Source: Candidatus Latescibacterota bacterium | GTDB taxonomy: Bacteria; Latescibacterota; UBA2968; UBA8231 | Reading direction: 5' to 3' | DNA: 13,988 nt | NCBI GenBank assembly: GCA_022827165.1 | Contig: JAJDTN010000100.1 | Location: forward strand, 1 to 13,988 | In this document: one piece after another, positions 1 to 6,984 of the stretch | Numbering within the stretch: position 1 is the first letter of the stretch | Layout of the letters: each line of letters opens with the position of its first letter | Position numbers and translations under genes: made by a program | The notes under the pieces: generated by a model | What the model saw: the letters and a program-made list of their open reading frames with translations, nothing else | Databases searched by the model: none | What the model was told of the DNA's origin: nothing

Positions 1-1
1 G

Positions 2-700
2 CTTCGCGGTAAGGAGCAGGAAAGCGATAGGCGGCCGGTGCCTGTGCCGGGTTGGCTGCGCGATATCGCCGGAGAACCCGTCAAGCCCGCGGCCCAAGAT
101 ACCACGGTGGTTCGTATCGATGAACTGAAAGGACAAGCAGAGGCCGTCGATGGAGGGCTGCGGTTGCGTTGGAGCGTCGGCGAAGGTCGACTGCAGCTCA
201 CCGGAACCCTGGATGGGAAGCAGGTGTCATCCGAACTGGAGGCGCCTCCCATGTCTCTGGATCAGATCAGGTTCACCCTCCTTGAACAGCAAGCTCTCAT
301 GGAGTGGTGGGACATGGACAGACAGGAACTGCGCGTCACCTTCGACGAGACCAACGACACCGAGCGCGAGTCCATGTCCAGAGATCTTGAGTTCGATTCC
401 CCCATGATTCCTGACTACGGGAGGTTCGAGTCCCTCACCATTACCGGGGTTTCCATCATGGCTGAATCGGCGGCCGACGCGCAATCGTGGGCTGAGTGGC
501 GCCTGAAGGAGCGTATCCGGGAGTACGCCACGACCGAACACTATGCGAACTGGGGCGAGAAAGCAGCAGACCCCTTCGACCGGCACGAAGTTGAACTCCC
601 GACTCGAACTGAACTTTTCCGCGAATCCTGGAAGCCGGGGACAACCCGCCCCGAACCGCGAGCTTGGCACCTCGCCGCCGCCGAGGATTGGAACCTGTGA
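2..700 (+). CDS. Unrecognised protein, first visible gene of the PLD/CARF-AAA+ operon (probably 5'-truncated)
   Basis: I do not recognise this protein. The frame is open from base 2 to the TGA at 698-700 and gives 232 visible residues. It may begin outside the window. The first in-frame start-like codon is GTG at 38, but the nearest good Shine-Dalgarno (AAGGAG, 11-16) lies 21 bases upstream, too far to support it. A TAA in another frame at 10-12 could end a preceding gene, so a start at 38 cannot be excluded. No signal peptide or membrane segment is visible. The centre looks beta-rich with alternating charged and hydrophobic residues, and a charged helical stretch (around WAEWRLKERIREY) lies near the C-terminus. 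The stop overlaps the next gene's ATG as TGATG, so the two are probably translated together. Its sampled GC is clearly lower than that of the right half of the window (one 60-base line, 361-420, counted at 55%). Confidence 0.6.
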   Translation, partial: LRGKEQESDRRPVPVPGWLRDIAGEPVKPAAQDTTVVRIDELKGQAEAVDGGLRLRWSVGEGRLQLTGTLDGKQVSSELEAPPMSLDQIRFTLLEQQALMEWWDMDRQELRVTFDETNDTERESMSRDLEFDSPMIPDYGRFESLTITGVSIMAESAADAQSWAEWRLKERIREYATTEHYANWGEKAADPFDRHEVELPTRTELFRESWKPGTTRPEPRAWHLAAAEDWNL

Positions 701-2304
701 TGGAGACCGTGATGGATACCTGGACGAAGCAGTACACCCGCGTGATCGACCAACGGTCCTTTCGACTTCCTCCCACGTGGATATCACGCAAACGAGAGTC
801 CGCCAGCGGGCCCGAACATGGCGGCACGGTTCACATATCGGGACAAGGCGGCGAATTGAGAAGGCGAGTCACCGATCTCCTGGCCTCCGCAAGAAAGAAG
901 GTCGTCGTCTCCAGCTTTCTGCTCGCCGACCGCGAGGTCGAAGACGCGATCATGGAGGCCGCGAAGAACGGCGTGCGGGTGTACGTGATGCTCGCCTCGG
1001 AAGCACGCCTCGGCAGCGAGCCCCGCGGCGGGGAGTTCCATCAGGAAGTGCTCGCCCAGCACAAGAGCATGCTGAATCGTCTCGGCGGTTACGTGCTCAT
1101 CCGATCCGCATCGCACTTCCACGCCAAGATGATCCTGGTCGACCCCGAAGAGAGGCCGGCGGGGCTCCTGCTGACGGCCAACCTCACGCGGGAAGCGCTG
1201 GAGCGGAACGAGGAGCTGGCCGTCGAGTTGACGCCGGCCGAGGTGAAGGAGGCTGCGGTGATCGTTCGATGGGCGCTGTGGGAGAGTGCGGAGCACGAGT
1301 TCGTGGAGCCACCGAACTTCCGTGCGGTGAAACCCCTCGGCCGCGTCGACCATCCGGCGCCGTCCCCGCACATCCGGGCAACTACGTCTTCGGTCACGCA
1401 ACTGCGGGAGGAGGCCATCGATCTCATCGACAGCGCCTCCCGGGAACTCGCCGTCGCCAGTTTCGGATGGGACGCCGGCCATCCGGTGGTAGAGCGTCTC
1501 GGTGCTCGTGCGCGCCAGGGCTTCTCGGTAACGGTACTGGCGCGGGTGAGGCCGCAGGTCATGCCGGCTCTCGTCGCCCTCGCGGAGGCGGGCGCCCGGG
1601 TGCTCGGCTTCAAGTGGCTGCACGCAAAGGCGCTGTGGGCTGACTCCGGCCGGGCGCTGGTCATGTCGGCGAACTTGGAGAAGCGAGGGCTCGACGAGGG
1701 ATTTGAGCTGGGCCTGCGGCTCGAAGACGAGCGGGCCGAAGAGCTTAGGATGCGCCTTGAAGGATGGTCGAGCCAGGCGGCGTGGGAGCTGCGCACGGCA
1801 CCGGCGTTGGGCGAGGTGGCCGGAGATGTGCGCGTCTGGCACGAGAACCAGTTGCATGAGCGCGACGTGAAACCTCGGCTTCCAGTCGATCTTGACGCGG
1901 TGACGGCCGCGTCGGCGCTCGATCTGAGAGCCCCGGCCCCGGATCTCCCGCCTGGCAACGGCCTGCCGCAACCCGGCCACGCCGCCCACGAGCTGGAGTG
2001 CCGGTGGCTCGTTCGAGCGCCGGAGCTGCATCCGAAGGCGAAGGAAGTCATGCGGCCTGCAGCCGGCGGGCCGGGGACCCGCAAGCGGTCCTCTGCAAGT
2101 GAATCCAGGGCGAAGGCAGCCTCGCGGGCAGCGGTCGGCAGGAAGGCGAAGCCGACTCCGTACGAGCCTCCCGTGTTCAAGCAGCCGGACGGGAAGCTCG
2201 TGGTAGCGGTTCGGTCCCCGGAGGAGATCCCGGACGCCCGCCGGGTGGCAGAGGAAGTCGGGGGGGCCGCGGTCGTCGTTCGAGGCCAAGACCGATCCCG
2301 ATGA
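700..2304 (+). CDS. Phospholipase-D-superfamily protein with two HKD motifs, candidate nuclease effector
   Basis: This 534-residue protein carries two complete PLD catalytic motifs. The first is HAKMILVD (H141, K143, D148), followed by a TAN motif at 159-161. The second is HAKALWAD (H308, K310, D315), followed by SAN at 323-325. Family members form one active site from two HKD motifs and cleave phosphodiesters; bacterial members include nucleases as well as lipases. No signal peptide or transmembrane helix is visible, so it probably acts in the cytoplasm, which favours a nucleic-acid substrate (inference). A basic Arg/Lys/Ser/Ala-rich linker (about 460-485) joins a short C-terminal segment of unknown role. 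I chose ATG at 700 because it overlaps the previous stop (TGATG). A TTG at 664 in the same frame would add 12 Arg-rich residues and has weaker support. The stop overlaps the next start (ATGA). Confidence 0.85.
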   Translation: METVMDTWTKQYTRVIDQRSFRLPPTWISRKRESASGPEHGGTVHISGQGGELRRRVTDLLASARKKVVVSSFLLADREVEDAIMEAAKNGVRVYVMLASEARLGSEPRGGEFHQEVLAQHKSMLNRLGGYVLIRSASHFHAKMILVDPEERPAGLLLTANLTREALERNEELAVELTPAEVKEAAVIVRWALWESAEHEFVEPPNFRAVKPLGRVDHPAPSPHIRATTSSVTQLREEAIDLIDSASRELAVASFGWDAGHPVVERLGARARQGFSVTVLARVRPQVMPALVALAEAGARVLGFKWLHAKALWADSGRALVMSANLEKRGLDEGFELGLRLEDERAEELRMRLEGWSSQAAWELRTAPALGEVAGDVRVWHENQLHERDVKPRLPVDLDAVTAASALDLRAPAPDLPPGNGLPQPGHAAHELECRWLVRAPELHPKAKEVMRPAAGGPGTRKRSSASESRAKAASRAAVGRKAKPTPYEPPVFKQPDGKLVVAVRSPEEIPDARRVAEEVGGAAVVVRGQDRSR

Positions 2305-3743
2305 AGGGCGCGGCTCCCACGCTGGTTTGCTGGCACTCGGAACGGGCGGGCTTCGAAGTGCTCGAGCGCGCCCTCAAGGCGCTCCACAACCGCAGGGTCC
2401 GGATCGCGCAGGTGTTGTACTTGGTGCAGGAGGGGCACGCGCCCGAGCCGCCGCGGGATACGCCCCTGCCCGGTATCGAGATGCTGGAGCTGCCCGTGGA
2501 GGACCCAACGCGGCACTCCGAAGTCTACACCGCGGTGCGCGACGGCGTCCTGCCCCATCTGCGCGGATGCGGGCAGGTGCACATCAACGTTTCGCCCGGC
2601 ACTCCGGCCATGCACGCAGTGTGGATCATCCTGCATGCAGGAGGTGCGTTCCCGCCGGATACGCGGCTCTGGTCATCCCAGTACAACCCGGAGACGAGAC
2701 GCGCCCGCATCGACCCCGTTGAGTTCCCGGTCACGACCTACCTGTCCGAGGTGCATGAGGTCGGACACGCGGAACCCGGCCTCGCCGTGTACGAGCCCGA
2801 GGCGCGGTCCCCGGCCCGGCTGGCCGCGTTCGAGCGGCTGGCCCGCTACGCCAGGGTGGCGGGCGCCCCCCTCCTCGTTCTCGGCGAGCGCGGCACAGGA
2901 AAGACCCGGATCGTCGAGACGCTCGTCGCGACCTTGAAGATGCGGCAGGGGGTCGTCACCGTTCCTTGCGGCGGTCTCGATTCCTCGCTGGCCGAGAGCA
3001 TGCTTTTTGGACACCGGAGGGGCGCTTTCACGGGCGCCGAGAGCGATCGCGCCGGATTGCTGGAGGAGGCGGACGGGGGAATTCTGTTCCTCGATGAGGT
3101 TCAGGATCTTCCGAGGTCCGCGCAGCGCAAGCTCGTGCGGGTGTTCCAGGGCCGCCTGCGTCGTTTCCGGCCCCTCGGCAGCGACGAGGAGAAGAGCGTG
3201 GATGTCGAGCTGGTTTGCGCATCGAACCTCGAGGTGTCCGATCTCCGGGAGCGCCTGGACCCGGACCTCTACGATCGGATCAGCCACCTCGCAGTCGAGA
3301 TTCCACCGCTGCGCGAATGCAGCGACGACGTCGCGGAGGATTGGGGGAGGGTGTGGCGAGAGTTGCGCCAGCAGCCGAGTCTCCCCCTCGATGCGCCTTG
3401 GAACTCCGAACTCGAGCTGGCCCTTGCACGGAGTGAGTTGCCGGGGAATCTCCGCGACCTGCAGCGGCTGGCGGTTCTGCTGATGGCCTGGTGGTCCGCC
3501 CAGGATACCGACGGAAGCATCTCCCATGCGCTTGAGGAGTGGACGCAGTGGACAGTCGCCGTGCCGCCGGACGATGGGGGCATTCTCGGCACCGGTACGC
3601 GACGCGACCGTATCCGGTGGTTTCAGACGCGATTGGCCAATTGGGCCAAGGAAGAGTACGGAACGTGGACGGCCGCGGGCGCGGCTCTTGGCTGCGACGA
3701 GAAGACCCTCCGGCAGGATGCCTGTCCGTCCGAGGGCCAGTGA
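2301..3743 (+). CDS. RtcR-like sigma54-dependent activator with N-terminal CARF-like sensor domain
   Basis: This 480-residue protein appears to have three parts. Residues 1-150 resemble a CARF domain; the signature is the strand and turn HINVSPGTPAM (94-104), matching the position of the HITTGT motif in E. coli RtcR. CARF domains bind cyclic oligoadenylates or related RNA-derived ligands. Residues about 170-400 form a sigma54-type AAA+ domain: Walker A GERGTGKT (195-202), sigma54-contact loop GAFTGA (241-246), Walker B ILFLDE (261-266), sensor I CASN (306-309) and sensor II PGNLRDL (381-387). The arginine-finger segment reads DPDLYDRI, so the first arginine of the usual FREDLYYRL is replaced while R326 is kept. 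Residues about 453-474 look like a Fis-type helix-turn-helix. It overlaps the PLD gene by ATGA, an arrangement unlike the divergent rtcR-rtcBA layout of E. coli. No rtcA or rtcB is visible. The target promoter is probably the operon's own, outside the window (inference). Confidence 0.85.
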   Translation: MKGAAPTLVCWHSERAGFEVLERALKALHNRRVRIAQVLYLVQEGHAPEPPRDTPLPGIEMLELPVEDPTRHSEVYTAVRDGVLPHLRGCGQVHINVSPGTPAMHAVWIILHAGGAFPPDTRLWSSQYNPETRRARIDPVEFPVTTYLSEVHEVGHAEPGLAVYEPEARSPARLAAFERLARYARVAGAPLLVLGERGTGKTRIVETLVATLKMRQGVVTVPCGGLDSSLAESMLFGHRRGAFTGAESDRAGLLEEADGGILFLDEVQDLPRSAQRKLVRVFQGRLRRFRPLGSDEEKSVDVELVCASNLEVSDLRERLDPDLYDRISHLAVEIPPLRECSDDVAEDWGRVWRELRQQPSLPLDAPWNSELELALARSELPGNLRDLQRLAVLLMAWWSAQDTDGSISHALEEWTQWTVAVPPDDGGILGTGTRRDRIRWFQTRLANWAKEEYGTWTAAGAALGCDEKTLRQDACPSEGQ

Positions 3744-3855
3744 GAGTCGTCACCGGCATACCTCGTGATCAGATGTCCTCCGGGGGCTGCCGGTCGAGGA
3801 ATCGGACTTGGGCTTGGACTGCTGATCCAGGAGTTCGAGCTCTCGGATACTCCGT

Positions 3856-3909
3856 GGACGACCCGAAGAGGCGCCCGCCGGCGACAACCAGCGGAGCCAA
3901 GTAGAGCCC
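3856..3909 (-). pseudogene. Relic of a PQQ-like beta-propeller gene
   Basis: Read on the minus strand this segment gives GLYLAPLVVAGGRLFGSS, which matches a blade of the intact propeller protein at 4910-6202 (WLYMASPVVSGGRLFG). Aligned by eye without gaps, bases 3862-3906 match 5225-5269 at 36 of 45 positions and in the same reading frame (11 of 15 residues identical). No start codon, signal peptide or further blades surround it, and similarity fades quickly on the left side. It therefore looks like a decayed remnant of a paralogue. It lies between the end of the CARF-AAA+ gene and the small 70-residue gene. Confidence 0.6.
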
Positions 3910-3918
3910 GGGGGGCTC
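3904..3918 (-). terminator. Possible short hairpin at the end of the small 70-residue gene
   Basis: GAGCCC, a GGG loop, then GGGCTC form a perfect 6-bp stem that overlaps the TGA of the 70-residue gene (3917-3919). It sits between two converging transcription units, where a terminator is expected. No run of U follows on either strand, so intrinsic termination is only a weak possibility. Confidence 0.3.
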
Positions 3919-4129
3919 ACGCCTCAATGGGAGTCAGGCGGAATACCCGGGCCATCCGGGCTGCGTGCTCCAGGTCGCCAACCCTCAGAGCCACACGAAC
4001 ATCATCCAGCTTGTCGGCGTCCTCCACGGTCAGATAGGGCGGCCATCCTGCGCTCCCTTCGATCAGCTCCACTTCCACCTCCGCAGCATACTCCCCTACA
4101 CGCAGCAGTTTCGTCGTGGGTTTGCTCAT
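3917..4129 (-). CDS. Small conserved protein, antitoxin-like family (70 aa)
   Basis: This 70-residue cytoplasmic protein has the pattern VGEYAAEVEVELIE, then PYLTVEDADKLDDVR, ALRVGDLEHAARMARVF and RLTPI. I recall similar small proteins annotated as hypothetical or antitoxin-like in many bacteria, where the VEDA(x)KLDDVR(x)ALR(x)GDL pattern is typical; this is recognition from memory, not a search. The start is well supported, because ATG at 4129 overlaps the TGA of the upstream HAD gene as ATGA. No toxin gene lies beside it. Downstream there is only a hairpin and a propeller relic. The charged composition and lack of membrane segments fit a small soluble regulator or antitoxin, but no function is assigned. 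Confidence 0.7.
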   Translation of the reverse strand: MSKPTTKLLRVGEYAAEVEVELIEGSAGWPPYLTVEDADKLDDVRVALRVGDLEHAARMARVFRLTPIEA

Positions 4130-4887
4130 CTCAGGGAGAGGTTCTCCAACACGACCTCCGAAATGACATCCGGCAGTTCGGCGAGCGAGCTCACCCTCAG
4201 ATCGAACTCGTCCGAGGGCGGGCCTCCCACCTTGACCGTTCTCAGGCCGATGGCGCGGGCGCAGGCGAGGGGCTCCTCACCGTCGTCCACCACGACCGCA
4301 CGGGAAGGTACGACTTCCACCGCCTCGAGGATGGCCTGATAGAATCGCGAGGCTCCCTTCTGGCAGCCGACCAGGTCGGAGCCGAAAGGTCTCCCGACCC
4401 GGTCTCTCACCCCCAGCCTGCGCAGGACCGTCTCGACGACGAAGGAGGGGTTCCCCGACGCCATGTGGATCTCGAACCGGCCGGATAGTTCCTCGATGGC
4501 GCCGGCGGCCCCGGGGAAGATGCCTTCCGTGTTCTCCAGGATGTGAACCGTTGCCCGCTCCGCGACATCGACCCGTTCCTCGAACGTCTCCGGAGCCTCG
4601 ACGCCGACGACCGCGCACACCTCCGCGATCCACTCCGCCTCGACCCGGTCCCACCAGCGGGAGAGGTTGAGCCCGCGGAGCCCCGCGTCGCCGCGGAACT
4701 CGCGGCAGCCGCGCCGCCAGACCTCCTGCCAGACCCTCTCCTGGTGGGCCGCCCACGCCCCGGGATCGCCTCCCAGCAGAGAGGCCAGGGCCGGACCGCC
4801 CAGCCGCGCGGACTCCTCCTCCCAGCGCTCGTTGTCGAGGATGACCCCGTCCACGTCGAGGAGCAGGACGGGGCGAAGGCGGTCCAT
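4126..4887 (-). CDS. HAD-superfamily hydrolase (phosphatase/phosphoglycolate phosphatase-like)
   Basis: All four HAD motifs are present in this 253-residue protein. Motif I is DVDGV with nucleophile D11 and acid/base D13. Motif II is ASGNPS (S144). Motif III is K177 in GCQKGAS. Motif IV is VVVDDGEE with D201 and D202 for magnesium. The region between motifs I and II (about residues 20-125) is mostly helical, as in the C1-cap subfamily that includes phosphoglycolate phosphatase and beta-phosphoglucomutase. The family hydrolyses small phosphorylated metabolites in the cytoplasm; the substrate cannot be read from the sequence. ATG at 4887 lies 22 bases after the stop of the propeller gene and has only a weak ribosome-binding site. 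The stop overlaps the next gene's ATG. Confidence 0.85.
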   Translation of the reverse strand: MDRLRPVLLLDVDGVILDNERWEEESARLGGPALASLLGGDPGAWAAHQERVWQEVWRRGCREFRGDAGLRGLNLSRWWDRVEAEWIAEVCAVVGVEAPETFEERVDVAERATVHILENTEGIFPGAAGAIEELSGRFEIHMASGNPSFVVETVLRRLGVRDRVGRPFGSDLVGCQKGASRFYQAILEAVEVVPSRAVVVDDGEEPLACARAIGLRTVKVGGPPSDEFDLRVSSLAELPDVISEVVLENLSLR

Positions 4888-4909
4888 TCAGGCGGCAGCC
4901 GCTGGCATC

Positions 4910-6202
4910 TCAGGGCGCGGCCTCCCCGCCTTCGGCGGGCAGCCGCCAGCAGGCGAGATGGGTCCTGTCCTTCACGAGAAACCGCTCGCCGGCCACGGCC
5001 GGGTGGGCCCAGGTGGGACTCTCGGCCACGCGGTACTCCGCAAGCAGGCTGAACTCCGGCGCCGTCGTGACCACCGCAAGGCGGGCCTCGGTGGTCAGCA
5101 CCAGCAGGGCGGATCCCACGTCGACGAGGACGGCGTTGTCGCCCAACTCTCCGGGACCTTCCCAGAGCCTCTCGCCCGTGTCCGCGTCCAGGCAGAACAA
5201 CCGGCCGCGGTATTTCCTCGTCAATCCGAAGAGGCGGCCCCCGGAGACCACCGGCGAGGCCATGTAGAGCCAGTCCTGCCGGTTGTGCCACAACTCCCGC
5301 AGCTGGAGGCCGGTCTCGCCGCGGTCGAAGCGGACGGCCAGTGTCCCCTGCTCCAGGCCCGAGACAGCCACGGTCCCCGGCCCGAGGAGGACGGGGGTGA
5401 CGATGTTCTGGTCGTACGGAGTGGTGAAGGGGAGGCGCCACAACTCCTTGCCGGTGGCCGCGTCGAGGGCGAGGCAGAACCTCTCCGACTGGGTCACGAG
5501 CACGGGCCCGCCGGCGTCCACCACGACGGGGGAGGCGTACCCCGGGCCGTCCCCCTCCCAGCGCCAGCGCTCCTCGCCGCTGTCGGCGGCCAGCGCCAAC
5601 AGGGCCCCGCGGCCGGGACCGCCCAGGTGAGCGACCACGAGATCTCCGACGACCAGGGGAGAGGTGGCGGTGCCGAAGAGCGGCGCCGTGGCCGGGAAGC
5701 GGCCCTCGGAGTCCCAGCGCCACAGCAACTCTCCGCTGGCCGCATCGCGGGAGGACAGGATGCCGGTGATGCCCAAGGTGAAGATGCGCCCGTCCGCGGC
5801 GGCCGGCGTCGACTTGGGGCCCTTACCGTGGCCCCGCGCCGCCGGGTGCATCTCGTAGGGCGCCGGGTTCGTCCGCCGCCACAGCACCTCGCCCGAGGCC
5901 AGGGACAGGCAGGAGAGGGTTTCCAGATCGTCGAGGCGGGCGTGCACGTACACGCGATTGCCCACGACGACAGGCCCGGCATGCCCCTCGCCGACCTCGG
6001 TGCGCCAGTCGCGGCGAAGGCTGTCCGGCCAGGCGGCCGGAGCCTGGAAACCGGGGGCGCGGCCGTCCCGCTCCGGACCGCGCCACTGGGGCCAGTCCGC
6101 GGCCGGGGCGGGGGCGGGGGCGGGGAAGGTGGCGAGGAGACTCGCGGCGATGAGGCAGGTGGCGAGAGCACGGGGCCACGGAAGGGTCGGCTTGCGGGTC
6201 AC
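4910..6202 (-). CDS. Secreted PQQ-like beta-propeller repeat protein (PQQ/BamB-like fold)
   Basis: The chosen GTG start at 6202 gives 430 residues beginning with a signal peptide: TRKP basic start, hydrophobic core around 12-26, Ala/Pro-rich end near 34-35. The mature protein opens with DWPQWRGPERDG, typical of secreted PQQ-like propellers in several environmental phyla. Propeller blades show the repeated Asp-Ala-x-Thr-Gly-x-x-Leu-Trp pattern, as in DAATGKELWRL and DADTGERLWEG. These repeats are named after quinoprotein dehydrogenases, but no dehydrogenase catalytic domain or heme motif is visible, so a binding or scaffolding role in the periplasm is more likely. The frame stays open upstream to 6331, but that would bury the signal peptide and overlap the 76-residue gene at 6264-6494. 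No good ribosome-binding site precedes the GTG, which leaves the start uncertain. Confidence 0.8.
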   Translation of the reverse strand: MTRKPTLPWPRALATCLIAASLLATFPAPAPAPAADWPQWRGPERDGRAPGFQAPAAWPDSLRRDWRTEVGEGHAGPVVVGNRVYVHARLDDLETLSCLSLASGEVLWRRTNPAPYEMHPAARGHGKGPKSTPAAADGRIFTLGITGILSSRDAASGELLWRWDSEGRFPATAPLFGTATSPLVVGDLVVAHLGGPGRGALLALAADSGEERWRWEGDGPGYASPVVVDAGGPVLVTQSERFCLALDAATGKELWRLPFTTPYDQNIVTPVLLGPGTVAVSGLEQGTLAVRFDRGETGLQLRELWHNRQDWLYMASPVVSGGRLFGLTRKYRGRLFCLDADTGERLWEGPGELGDNAVLVDVGSALLVLTTEARLAVVTTAPEFSLLAEYRVAESPTWAHPAVAGERFLVKDRTHLACWRLPAEGGEAAP

Positions 6203-6263
6203 AGTGAGATCAGGGAGACAGGTTCCATAACCTTCTGGTTCTTCCCTTGTTCGAGGCACGGAG

Positions 6264-6494
6264 TCAAGGACGCCCACTTGGGGTCGAGTCCTCCGATTCT
6301 TCTGCCGCATCCATGAGTGATCGAAGCGCATTGTTCACGGCCTCGTCCGTCGGGAATGCTCTCGCAACGTCCGGGTGGAGCAGAACCAGACTTGTGCCCG
6401 ACTGGAAGGAGTCATGGTACTTCCCCCGGACACCAGGACCGAGATCCTCGCGGCGATACTCTGGACGCAGCTGGCCTGGATCAGCCCTCTTCAT
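6264..6494 (-). CDS. Small conserved protein with VRGKY motif, antitoxin-like family (76 aa)
   Basis: The ATG at 6494 is preceded by GGGAAGAG with an 8-base spacer, which settles this start over an in-frame upstream alternative. The 76-residue product contains PEYRREDLGPGVRGKY, then LVLLHPDVARAFPTDEAVN and ALRSLMDAA. I recall this arrangement (a Tyr-x-Arg-x-Asp segment, VRGKY, a hydrophobic strand before Pro-Asp-Val-Ala, then a helix with Val-Asn-x-Ala-Leu-Arg) from small proteins annotated as antitoxin-like, but have not searched it. It has no visible toxin partner. It sits between the signal-peptide propeller gene (61 bases downstream) and another small gene (195 bases upstream), and is less GC-rich than the operon to its right. 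Confidence 0.7.
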   Translation of the reverse strand: MKRADPGQLRPEYRREDLGPGVRGKYHDSFQSGTSLVLLHPDVARAFPTDEAVNNALRSLMDAAEESEDSTPSGRP

Positions 6495-6502
6495 GGATCT
6501 GA

Positions 6503-6510
6503 CTCTTCCC
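6503..6510 (-). promoter_or_regulatory. Ribosome-binding site of the 76-residue gene
   Basis: The minus strand reads GGGAAGAG, 8 bases before ATG 6494. This fixes the start of the small VRGKY-motif gene. Confidence 0.55.
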
Positions 6511-6689
6511 GACGCGTAACTAAACGCGCGCTGAGTATCCTCGTCCTTCCGGCTCGTTGGGTATGGGAGCAATCCATGGGTCAAAGGGGTGGCTCGCGGC
6601 CTCCGAAGGGATGGGTCTTCTTGGCCAGGCGCCAAGTCCATCCACGGCCGACGATGGAAACCCCGCAGGGGGAGCAGCGAAGGATTGAG

Positions 6690-6881
6690 TCAGGAGACTT
6701 GGCGCCCTTCGTGGGCGGCCCGGCACTCCGGCTTCCTGGAGGGTGTCCGGTCTACGACTCTGCCGGCGTATCCACGCTCCCTCTCGCGGAGCATGGCGCC
6801 CAAGCGTTCGAGATCATGGTCGTTCTCGTGGGCGATATCCTCCTTGGCCTTCCACAAGGCGGCCATGACCTCATCCTTCAT
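6690..6881 (-). CDS. Small conserved protein, antitoxin-like (63 aa)
   Basis: ATG at 6881 follows a strong AGGAGGT with a 9-base spacer, so the 63-residue product beginning MKDEVMAALWKAKEDIA is the likely gene rather than the longer open frame. The N-terminal half is a predicted charged amphipathic helix and continues HENDHDLERLGAMLRERE, a pattern I recall in small antitoxin-like proteins of uncertain function (memory only, not searched). The C-terminal tail is basic and probably disordered. No toxin partner is visible on either side. A weak promoter-like pair (TTGAAC at 6983-6978, 17 bases, TACACC at 6960-6955 on the minus strand) lies upstream and could drive it separately from the biosynthetic operon. 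Confidence 0.65.
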   Translation of the reverse strand: MKDEVMAALWKAKEDIAHENDHDLERLGAMLRERERGYAGRVVDRTPSRKPECRAAHEGRQVS

Positions 6882-6890
6882 CAGGGGCTG

Positions 6891-6897
6891 ACCTCCT
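6891..6897 (-). promoter_or_regulatory. Strong ribosome-binding site of the 63-residue gene
   Basis: AGGAGGT on the minus strand, 9 bases before ATG 6881. It is the best Shine-Dalgarno I found in the window and supports this small gene being real. Confidence 0.65.
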
Positions 6898-6984
6898 GCC
6901 ATCTCCTGGCGTGCAGGTTTCGGGTAGACCTCTTCATCTCGAAGGAAGCTGTCCGGTGTATCCCTCTGATTAGGAAGGTTCAAC

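Noticed and set aside
661..680. A sigma54 promoter at the TTGGCAC sequence.
   Set aside because: The -12 half (TTGC) is missing at the required distance, and the site lies inside the first gene.
664..699. TTG start 12 codons upstream for the PLD gene.
   Set aside because: ATG at 700 overlaps the previous stop in the usual TGATG coupling, and the extra residues are an Arg-rich stretch with no family support.
1..3743. A type III CRISPR locus, because of the CARF-like domain.
   Set aside because: No Cas10, Csm, Cmr or Cas6 gene and no direct-repeat array is visible in the window.
4667..6316. A long plus-strand frame opposite the first propeller gene.
   Set aside because: The product is Gly/Arg-rich without family motifs, while the minus strand has a signal peptide and propeller repeats.
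6203..6331. An upstream start for the first propeller protein.
   Set aside because: It would place about 43 residues before the signal peptide and overlap the small gene at 6264-6494.
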